Of a stretch of 64,000 bases of DNA, positions 34,428 to 45,144 are shown piece by piece. Every line of letters starts with the position of its first letter. Positions within the stretch are counted from its first letter, which is position 1. The stretch is from Podaxis mareebaensis (taxonomy: Eukaryota; Basidiomycota; Agaricomycetes; Agaricales; Agaricaceae), in contig JAEUWP010000472.1 in the NCBI GenBank assembly GCA_018524725.1, forward strand, positions 1 through 64,000, given 5' to 3'. The position numbers and the translations under genes are program-made. The notes beneath the pieces are model-generated. The model did no database searches. It saw only the letters and a list, made by a program, of their open reading frames with translations, and was not told the origin of the DNA.

Positions 34428-37400
34428 TCAGTTATGAACGACACTTCCCTCTCTCGCTTGCAGAACCAGCTCCATGTTGTTTATCTCGTACGTATTGCAG
34501 TAATTCAATAAAACCCTCGATTCCGTGAGACGGGCCGTAGCACATACTAAGACCAGGCATTAAGCATAAGCACCAACGAACCGACATTGCAGACATACCA
34601 TCATCGAGGTTGAAAGGATCAACCATCTTGAGCTTGATGATAATATTCTCCACTGCGCGCTGTGCATCCACCATTGACCAACGATGCGCGAGTGTAAGCA
34701 TCTCCAGCGCTAACTCGATATCCGAATCTTCTCTCTCCAACTTGGGCGCCTTTCCCGTGTACGCGTAATCTGCCCTTGAATGAGATTAAGGGATACATGA
34801 GGAAACGTTTGACATACCAAGAATACATCCAACACAACGTCTCGAGAATCCAGGAACTTCAATGACAATGGGTTCTTTGTCAGAGGCCTTACCAGCCTCA
34901 CGGAAACCCTCGGAGAACATTACCCGGAAGTAACTGCTATACGCGGCCAGATACGCACGATGCGCGCGCAAGGAATCGTTATTTGGGAAGTCGCAGACGA
35001 AGCTAACATCGGTGCATATCTCGGTTTTCCTCATTTCATCAAATGTAACGCAAAGGCCGTTGGACAGACGATCATCGCTTGCCGGTTGTTGCTCTGGAAC
35101 TTCGATTCCCACCTCGTGTTCGTATTTGATGGTGACCGCTCCTGCAGCGATAAGAAGTCGACGGAAGGACTTGATAAAGTCTCGCGGGCACTGGAGGTAT
35201 CCCGTGTCATAGTTATCGAGCAAGATGTGGTCAGCACGTTTCCAATTCCAGTCCGTCGCATTATCGGGGGGTACATCGTCATTGAGGAACAATGCCATCC
35301 CGCTACATCGGGACAAGTAATATTTCGACTCCTCCGAATGGTTGTCGAGCCATTCGTACGTTTGCTGGAGGTGGTCCAGCAGCGGCACACGACATGAAGT
35401 AACATTCGCTTGTTCACGGGCCACTTTGGTTACTAGGACGACGAGATGATCGACCTGCACTTAATTGTTATTGCTGATACTGCTATCATATTTACGACGA
35501 ACATACCACTTCCTCAGCAGCCGGAACGCTCAGATTCGGATACGTCATCAGCACTCTTTGGTGAGGCTGCGTGGCATAGAATGCGCGTTGAGACCATACA
35601 ATCGCTTGGAACTCTTCCCGTACAAGATGGTTCGGTGACACGATATCTGGTAGCGATCGAATGTGAGGAGCGATATATCTTGTATCGTCGGTGGTTCCTA
35701 GGGGACGAGGGGACGTATTACGGGGGATGAAGTTCAAGGTACCCAGATATCTCCACTGAGCCTCCTGATTAGAACCTGCAGCACGTAACGGGAGTTCTTC
35801 GCAGAAGATTTGGAAGATAGCAGCAGCTCTCTCCCTACGATCATCGGTTTCGGGGGCATCTTGGAAAGCTTCCACGCAAGTTCTGAACATGTCCATATTG
35901 AGACTATGTTGTCTCTTCAAACCAAATCGCTCGAGTTGGCTCTCGAGGCGCCGGAACGATGGGAGAAGGAAACGGTCTGAGTTATCTCCAAACGATGCCA
36001 CAAATAAGGTGTCGCGAGAAGAATAGAGCGTCGTGGATTCTTGTATGAATCGTTGTGAGTTCGGGACAGGAATCCCGGCGCCATTGGAAGTGAATGAAAA
36101 AAGTACGCGAACAAGGCTGTAGTAAGCGTCGTCCAGGCCCTCTCCCAAACGCATCGGAATGCTAAGAAGGGATCGAAGATTGGAAGGAGGTTGGATGCCC
36201 ATGTTCACAAGCAACAAATCATAGCCTACAACAGTCATGGACGTAAACGAGGCAATCGAGTCCGAGGCAACATTGCGCGGAAGCATCTGAAGGTCGTTCG
36301 CAGAAACGAATGAGTCATTTCCTGACCTCCAGATCGGCAATGATCGATACTGCCAATGCCTCTGAAAGTAGGCCTTCTTCCGGTTGGCAAAATCGGTACG
36401 AATCCAAGAAATCAAACGGACGCGCGTCGCTGAGTCCAGGCGATCGAATAATGTCGATACCCCTGCAGGATGATTAAGGATCTTGGAAAGTACGCTCTCA
36501 ACCGTCAGCTGTGAGGACCTAAGGGCGTTTCGTAGCTCCTTTGACAACGCTCCTATGTTGACCAGGGTAAACCCCATGCGGACCAGGCACTGAGGCAACC
36601 AGTCTCGGTCAACGAAGTCGGCAAGGATGATGGAAGGTGTATTACAATAATCAAGGGACAGATAGCGGCCGTTCTGAAGCGTCGGTACAAGTGGGTAAGC
36701 TGAAATGGCTTTTGTAGAAATGTTGAGGGATGGGAAGATTCTCCAAAAATTCGCGATCCATCCTTGGGTAATGGGGTCCACATACTCCAGAGTTTGAGAT
36801 GCAGGTATGTGATCGTCCAAGAGCATCCCGATATTGGTGCTCGTGATCTTGCTCACATTGAGCCTGTCACTCAGACCAAGGAGCCTTTCGGCTGCCAAGC
36901 CATGGTGTACAAGGCGATGGGGGGTGAAGACGTTGGCCGCTTCAGGAGCGACATAAAAACAGGAATTGGAAAACATATCGAACTTAACAAAACTCCCATT
37001 TTCGAGAGGCAACAACGGTAGGCCGATTAGACAGCTGACCGCATCTGAATCTTTGGACAAAAAGTTGATTAAACCTTGGATCTCTCCGAAGTCAAGAATA
37101 GACACCGAAAAGCGCGCAAGATTGTCCAGGATCTGCCCATGAACATATTTCGGTGTCACAAGAGTAACAAGGCTCTCGCCCGCATTCCGCAGTCGTCGAG
37201 TGACCGAGGAGGGGAGCTTGACTGCATCCAAGGGTTTGATTGCCTCTAGTACTTTGGAAACGGCACGGGGAAGACGGGTCATGAAGTGGGCGGCTCGGGA
37301 GGAGAGGACATGCGGATTGAATTTGCTTCTGAGGATAGGATAATGCGAGGTAGTTGCCTCTCGGTAGACTGCGTCGATTACCAGCGTTGAGATAACATCA

Positions 37401-40400
37401 TATGTGTCATCTTTGACGACTTTCGCATTTCCTGGCCAGTAGACTGCATTATCCGAGACCAAAGCACGATCCGCCAACAAGGAAAGATAAAGCCTCGGGA
37501 GGATGGTTGTCAGCAGCCAGCGATTATAGGACGCCTCCAAGTTTTCATATTCGTCAAGGCGGACTGACCTCCTGTCAGAGGCCAAGATGAACGATCCAGA
37601 TATATGGACAGGGAGGGCGAGAGGGATTGGAAGCGGAAGTGTTGAAAAGAGGTTGTGAATAGGGTCGGGTGACGGACATGCAGCGATTCGAAGAACGGGA
37701 GGCAGCCTGAGTCGGTATTGTTCCTGAAGTGAAGAGATGAACGGCGGAAGCTGCTGTTCATTCACAGAAAGAGACAATACACGCCATGCCTGACACCCCC
37801 TCAGCGAGTCGGGGCTAGTGATCGTAACCGTCTGTCCACTGATGTCCCCCTCAATCCAAGAAAAGTCCCCGCGGGATGCGGCAACAGACCACAGAAGTCG
37901 GGGTTCGTGATATTTGCGTTCGAAGAGTCGGATAGAGGTTAGGGAGGTGAAGAGAAGACAACTTGCCGCAACGCCTTCGAACTCTGAAACCAGATTGCAA
38001 AGATTGACAGCCTTTCTGAAGATGGGCTCGACGCTTTGGAACTGCTTGCTCGATCGAAGAGGAAGGCGGAATATTGTCTAGGAGATTTTAGTGAGAGCGT
38101 GGTGAGTGTTAGAAACGATATCCACATACGCCGTTATAGGTATAGCCCTCGTCAACATCCTCAGGAGGGTCGAAGCCAAACAATCCTATCAACGGGAATA
38201 GATGGTCACCGTATAGCCTATACATAGAAGTGTTAGAAAATTAACAAAGGGCCCAATTTTTTTCTCACCTTCGTACAGTAGAAAGGGGAAGACGCAGCGC
38301 AGCTCTATCAACCGCAAGGTGGTACTTGCAGGGATTCAGGAATAAGACCTGATCACGAGAGACAATCATAGCAAACTGAGACAGACCAAGTTAGAGGTAC
38401 TAGCGTTGGGAACCAGATGAAACAAACCTCTGTGATGTGGAACATCGTAAGAGCACCAAGCCCGAACTGCCCGATAGTATCTTTCCTGCCCGACTTTCCG
38501 CCTTTCCCAGTTCGCAGAATTCCTCTAAAGTCATTATCAGTGAATACACTGTTATTATGCATGACAAGCGCAGGAACACGCTGAAATTCAGCACAGCGTG
38601 GAGACAATAAAGTCCGCATGGGCGCCGTCTGTTGGTCGAGCAAGACGTTGAATTCTGCTGCCCTGGCGTCTGAGGCATTCGCGAGGAACTCAAGAAGCAT
38701 TTGAGAATCGGTGTACTCTCGAAGGCGATTGCGGATGGTGGTCATAAGGTCCTCCCCCATATCAAGATCCTCATCAGATTGACTCTGCAAGCTCATAAGC
38801 CCCAGACGTCTCAATCCAAGGTCATTGGCAAGCCCAGGAGAAATGTCTGGGTGTACCAAGCTGTTTACTCCTATGTCAATGAGGCTCGCACGGGGTCCAA
38901 CGTCATTGTAGCAAAGATAGGCAAATGGCCGAAGTGCGCCATTGACGTCGGGTATGAAGAGGAGGTTGCGTTCCTCTGGTGCTAGTTGAGGAAGCCATGT
39001 CAACAGTTGAATAAGACCTTGAGTAACACGTCGATTCATCGTATCCGTGAAGCGCGAGGTGTAAAGCGTGCGTAAATGGTCCAGAATGGTCTCTTTTGAT
39101 GGCCTGTCCAGCATCAGTCCGAACAACTTGCAAGACCTACTAGAGATGATCACGTACCGCTCAACACAACCCATTTCACGAAGGAAGGCGTGGACCTCGA
39201 AATGGCGACGCGCGTCAAAAACAACTGAATGGAAGCCAACTTGAGGTATGTCTTCATCCCCAAGTAGAGCAAACGTAACGGACTCAAGAGTACTATGGCG
39301 AGTTGGTACCCATTTCCGGGACTTGAGGGCCTCGCGAAGAGACGATAACTGTGATTCCGCAAGATCTCGGTGCCCCAATTCCTTGACGACTTCATGGACT
39401 TTCTCATACGACGGCTGAAACCCGTCGAGAATCTTGATCAATTGCTGAGATAATACCTCGAAAGTAACTTCATCATCCCAAGAGAAAGCCTTCCGCAAAG
39501 AGAGACCGATTTGTACATCGGGGTTGACCATTGGCATAATTTCGTCAAAAAGCTCCCTTTTGCCGGAATGGGACAATGAATCTCGGCATTTCAGAGGGCT
39601 TCTAAGGCCCTCTGATGTCGGGATCCATTCGAGTTCCAAAGAGAGGAGTGCGGGATCAAAGAGGTCACTGCAGTCAAAACGTGTATCATTGATGAGGTTG
39701 ATTAGAAGCGTAGCAAGCTCCTCTGGTTGTGCGCAATGACCACCAGCGATAAATTGGACGCGATCGCGCACTATGTTGATGGAGAGCTCAGTGATGAAGA
39801 GTCTGAGGGTGCGGAGATGTGAAGCAAGAGCCTCACGAATCGGGAGTGCGATATCGGGGAGGAAGGGAGACTGTCCTGGAAATAACGCTGCGATCGAAGC
39901 TCGAGGGTCAACAAGATCTTTGGGCGCTTGAAGAGTCCCATCGCGGGCAGGTACAAAGCTGGTGGTGTTCAACCGGTCGAGATTTCCGCGTGAAATGACG
40001 GCGGAGTTGCAACTCAAGTATTTGACGAATGCGACCTGCATTTCTAGCGATTGAATCTTAAGGTTCTGCAGCATCAGATCTTGCATTTCTTCAACAGTTA
40101 ATGGAGAGCGGTGCACTGGATCGAGGTACATCAACACGTCCTGGCTGATTGCACGAAGATCGAGATAAGTAATGGTGTCCAAACGAGGAAGAACTGGGAG
40201 CTTAAGTGGATTGGCCCCTCGAACAGCAACAGCGCCTGGGATCGAAGCTCGGCGAGTGGATGATGTACTATCAGAGGTCGGCGAGAAGATCGGGAAGATA
40301 GGAAGCGCGCGAAGGCGAGAACGGAGAACATTGTCTTTCGAGACTTCGCCATGACGAGCACAAGAGGACGGGAGGTATTTGAGGAGATAAGCGCATAGGT

Positions 40401-42917
40401 AGGCGGCCTGGGACTCTGAAAACTCTACGGAGATCGCCGATGGTAGAAAACGGAGGAGAGAATGGATGTTGGAGCTCCGTTGCAATTGTTTCAGAGGTTC
40501 TAAAGCTTTTGCATTGAAGCGAGGATCGATGACAGGCACGCCCAATAACTCCAACAGACCCGTGACCGCCTTTTCGTTCTGAGGGTCAAAAACGGTCTCC
40601 GTTGGACGCCGCAAGCCGCGGGTGGTGGGAACGAGATGAAATTGGTTGGTGAATTTCAAGAACCACTTCTGGGCCCAGTCCCAGAATTGGTTCAACCATC
40701 GAATCTGGTCATTTGTCACTGCCTCCTGGGATGTTGAAATGTACACTGAGGCTTTGAGGTACATGATAACTCGGTTAGGATCAAGTTTTGTCAGGTTCAG
40801 AACCCTGGGGCCTTCGCTCATAAGCAACGTGCGGATATCGGAGGCGAGGCGCTTGAGTGACACAGCTTGGGTATCATAAGCGGCGAAGAGTCCCTCCTCG
40901 GTTTCGTTGAGTAGAGCGTGAGGTCTGCTGGAGGCAGTTCGCGCTGGGACTGCCATCCGACCTCCAGCAACGGATGGGATCAGAGGAAGGCCGACAATGT
41001 AGTGACAATTGGAAGTTGACAAGAGGTAGCCGAGAACTGTTTGGGCTTCTTCGTCGTCGAGGGCCCTTATCTCGTCAATGAAATACTAAGCAACTGGCGT
41101 CAATCAATGGAGCGAGAAAGAGCGAAAATCGCCTATACCTGCAATTTCCTGTGTGCAATCTCAGGCGACAAGATCTCGATCTTTTTCGTGAAATTCGCGA
41201 GGATGATTTGGGTGAGGTATTGCGGGGGTTGTGCTACCAGGAGACCAGCATGAACGAGGGCGGATAAGACATTCTTTTCAACAGAGCCTTCCGCGATGAG
41301 GAGTGATGCAGCAGTATGATAGGAGGGGGGCTTTGTGCCGAAGACGGGCCAAACCTGAAGATTGAGAGCATGCTTGGTGACGTGGAGAGGAAGGTCTTTC
41401 CAGTATACGTAATCTCCGGAATACACTTCCGCTTGGGGACTTGGCCAAGCATTGAAGATGTTCTCTACTTGATCGTGCTTCACGAGGACTTCAAGAAGAG
41501 CCGCCCATGCCTGCGGTATATACGTGTCAAAGAGGAGGCGATTCCACTCAATTAATGCACTAAAACATAACCTTAGTAAGCAAAGTACCTCTCCGCAAAT
41601 AGATGACATACTGATCGTCAGACTTCTTGACGACTCCGACTTCACCTGCATTTCGGAGATTTTGCCTCGATTGAGTCAACGCAAAAAGAGCGTTGATGTG
41701 GACAGGGAATTCCGTCCTCAATGGGAGAGGGAGGTATGTGAAGAGCCGACCAACATCCACGGAGTTCGAAGAATTCAAGGGAATGGCGAGATCGATGACA
41801 GGACTAAGTTTGTGTTGAGACAGTGTTGTGGTCGGATTTCCGCCCAGTCGGAGAGAGAGGGCATGGATTGCCTTTGCTTCGGAAAAGGGAGCATGAATGA
41901 TTCGCCATTCTCTCTCCTCCGACGAACCAGCAAGATGAGTTCGGATAGTAACCTTCTGTATCTCATATTGCCCATGAGCCTGTGATGGCGTGCGATCAAC
42001 AGTTGCAGTTGCAATCTGCGTTCTCTCGCCATCGGCACTAATCTCGTACATCTCAATCGAAGAGACATTGCGCAAGAAGAGGAGGGAAATATTCAACTCC
42101 TCCTTCGCAAAGTCCTTGAGTAGATCCGAGATTTCGTCGGGAGAGACAATTTTATGGCTGATTTCACTCGCAGATGTACGTAGGGGCAGCCGAAAAGCGG
42201 AGCCACTGAAAGGTTCTCCCCACGCAGATTGTGGAAGGAATGAATTGAACGCTGCGAGATGGTCGCTATATTTTCGCCATTCTTCTTCAATATTCAACTT
42301 CACGCCGCCAATCTTGACACCAGAAAACTCAGCAAAATCGTGCTTGGGATCCAAAATCGCAAGATGAGAACCAGAAAGGATATGTGGTGTATCCGTAATC
42401 TGGAAACAGATTAAATAACCTGCACGCGAGCGGTTTAATGATGTAGAAACTGTGACGTACGTGGTAACAAGAACGAAAGCCGACTCCGTACTTGCCAATC
42501 TTCCTGTACCGAGTTTAAGAGTTGAATAGGTGTGCGACAGGAGGACACTCACGATGTATCTGTGGTCTTGGATGACCGATGGATATTTTGCAACGCTTTC
42601 CAGTCATTGTCTCGTATCAACTCGTTGTTGAAAGCCAAAAGGGCTGGACCTTGAGTTGTGGCAAGATACGGATGATAAATGGCACTTTCGCCGTGAGAGC
42701 GTCGATCAAGCACAAAGACCTAAAAGCCAGAGAAAGGAAATCTGAGCGCTTATGATACTGATACCGAGGAAATACAACAACAAACCTGTTTCGTGGCTCG
42801 AGCATCGTCAGTATTCTGGAGGATTTCACGCAAAAGACCAATGGAAAAGGGATAGCTTCCCAAGATCGCACGGATGGCGGCAGTCGGGGCAACGTTTTCA
42901 CCAAATCCTTCTGCCAT
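34428..42917 (-). CDS. Full-length sacsin-like double ATPase with C-terminal BTB domain (gene C)
   Basis: Thirteen exons could be placed: 42917-42786, 42719-42553, 42503-42461, 42399-41612, 41559-41139, 41085-39158, 39103-38428, 38375-38269, 38217-38130, 38077-35507, 35454-34818, 34769-34599 and 34546-34428, giving about 2,615 residues with no frame break. ATPase-1: N-box LQNTDDARATKQ (residues ~32-44), GPALLAFNN (~68), G2 loop IGKYGVGFRSCYH (~101), RLPLRTSAS, FPVHINALF. Linker 1 spans about 518-1290 (GLPLIPSVAGGR, VHAFLREMGCVE). ATPase-2: LLEFLANASDARAAEF (~1295), IGQFGLGALTMF (~1376), with Arg/Ala where A and B keep DAGAT. Linker 2 runs to about 2307. BTB about 2445-2550 (TDVSFVCDFP, RAHRAYLAAYSSYFRVMF), then a BACK-like helical tail (LALEMLTLAHRWSMVDAQRA). 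It is the most divergent of the three full copies and the first in the array. Confidence 0.9.
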
Positions 42918-42957
42918 GATGGAAGTAGTTGTGAGGTAGAACGAAACCACAGGTCCA

Positions 42958-42968
42958 CATATATATAA
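42958..42968 (-). promoter_or_regulatory. TATA box of gene C
   Basis: A TTATATATA run on the minus strand, about 41-51 nt upstream of the ATG of C. Confidence 0.55.
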
Positions 42969-45080
42969 GGAGACCACACCTCGTTCCCTTGCCTCAATCG
43001 TGGCGTTGCCCAGGTGGGTTTGAGTGGCTTTGTTCCGGATATGGACACGATAAAGCCTCATGCAACACATCTGCAGCTGTGGTTACAGCATAGTTACAGC
43101 ATGTTGGACAGCAAGCTCTTAGAAGGAAACAAAGCATTCGAACTTGGAATTGACCACTTAAGCCTGCAATTGAGAAGGCTGATGTCGTATTCTGGAGATA
43201 CCTCAGAGAGCAGCTACGACCTTTGAGAGTAGGTGGGAAATTATAAAATCTTACTGAACAAAATGGACGGTCTAATTTCGATCGCGTCTCGAGGTCCGTG
43301 CCCAAATGATCGGTATAGCCAAATGTTCCTTGCTTCTTTCCCCATATCACATCCTCACTTTCCCAGGATATAGTATAGTACATAACTGGCAGTTTCTTTT
43401 CACTTTATCTTGCTACCACAGCTGACTCAGACATGAGCTCGACGGCTTGTTCATCCACTCTGGGAGTGCCTACTCTGCCATTTCCTTACTTCTGCCTTTC
43501 GACTAAATTACTGTCTGTTTATGCACCTATTGTACATACTGCCTGTCCCCGCAGGTTCAAGCAGTAGCCTCCATTGTCATTCAGTTTGAGGGTCCGATCA
43601 TCCACATGAAGAGTATTAGGAGCCAGAAATAATTCGTCTCGCTTGCACATTTCTCGTGGTTCTCCCGTTCTGTTCTTCCCCTTCGGAGCACTGTGGCGTG
43701 GGATGCGTGTGACTGAAACGAAACCGATGATGGCAACTCTGTCTGGCCATGCGCTCAGTTCAGCACGCAAGGCAGGCCCTGATTTCCAGTGCCACCCAGT
43801 ACCTCGCACCAAGTCTGGCCTCATTTTTCCCCATATCGGGAATGGCGGCAAGTGAAGAGGGCTATTCGGGGTCTAGGTAGAGCGAAATGTAATCTGTAGC
43901 CCAAGCGGTTGCTCAATGATTTCCATGTAGTGTATCGTAACCGTGCGGCTGTGAGGCCATGGGTGAATGATGTAGATGATACTCGGGCACCACAAACAGT
44001 AAAGGATAATCAGCAGCAGGCATTGCACGTGGTTGCACCGTATAGCAGTTCATGGAGTGAACGACTATATGCAAATATATAGGATATCAATAATGTCATA
44101 GGCAAACTCAATGCAGGTCAAGTTGGCGAATGATGCAGTCTATTGGGGCGGATGGTGCGGAATTGTGATATTAGTACACGAATTGATGAGGGGACGTTCA
44201 TCGTCGCTGGGGCATCGGATGAAGCCCATGGTGAAGCCAAAGGTAGTCAGTGAGTAGGAAACTGTAGTGGTGGCCGCATTGTTATTCCCGGGCTGCTTTG
44301 ATTAAACCGAGGCAAACAGACGCCAGCAGACGCCGAATCGCCGGGCTGACATGTTTTTCTTGGCGTGGTTCGGCTGATGTCACATCACCACGTGTACAAC
44401 ATTGAGAAGTTGGCTAAGATCGGAGCAAGAGATCCTGTTTATATTTCTCCCCTCATGCTGTATCTACGCTCACTTCGCCTAGCAGGCAACCCACTCGAGA
44501 TTGCACACCCCGGCTGTTTCGCCCGGTTTAAACATAAAGTGAATTCCGAACTTGCCGTGCGACCAACCACCCTCGCTTTCATACTAACCGAGTACAAACC
44601 GTTTACGAGATTTTCGAGTATCTTCTAAGGAGAAGATTGTCTCAGCTCTGCAAAATCTAACCGATGCCCCGCCTATCGCGGAAGTAGAGGATCTTGGAGT
44701 GAGCACCAAACCTTTATCACTTCTTTGGTTGATAGCAATCGTCTCAGTCAAGAACACTGTCCCCTGTCCAGCACTTCTCCACTATTCTCCAACGACGCCT
44801 CCTAATCGCCTAAATACTTGTCCTTGGCGTGGTTAATTCATCTACCCCTGTATGCGCGGAAGCAACTTTTCATATGCGGATACAATACAATCCCCCGCCC
44901 CCGCATGGGCAGCTCCAACTCGCCTGATGCATTCTTTAAGGGATGTAGAAATCTGAATGGATGTCAGTTGATCATCAACCAACCTCCATCGAAATACCCG
45001 ACTGATGAGGTAATCTACGAGGGAGGAATTTATCCTACTACCCCATTAAACAGAGTCGCCACTTTCATGGGTTATGCCGA
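42969..45080. other. Intergenic region between the array and the sugar transporter
   Basis: About 2.1 kb separating divergently transcribed genes. A minus-strand open frame of 110 codons (43851-43519) and a plus-strand one of 87 codons (44365-44628) are present; neither shows a domain I recognise. The right end carries the transporter promoter. Confidence 0.4.
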
Positions 45081-45088
45081 ATGAAGGC

Positions 45089-45097
45089 TATATAACA
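45089..45097 (+). promoter_or_regulatory. TATA box of the sugar transporter gene
   Basis: CTATATAAC lies about 50 nt upstream of the ATG at 45145 and is followed by a pyrimidine-rich leader (CCCACTACTTTTCCCTTCTC) typical of fungal genes. Confidence 0.5.
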
Positions 45098-45144
45098 GTG
45101 CTAGGAACTCGCGTATTTTCCCCACTACTTTTCCCTTCTCCATC

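Noticed and set aside
41035..41090. Apparent one-base frameshift in gene C just after the intron before the linker exon
   Set aside because: A first reading suggested an extra base in a run of T. Recounting against the plus-strand frame that starts at 41041 (TTGGGC) showed three, not four, T's, and the exon 41085-39158 keeps frame.
43519..43851. 110-codon minus-strand open frame in the spacer
   Set aside because: No domain, no promoter or intron signals and no relative in the window.
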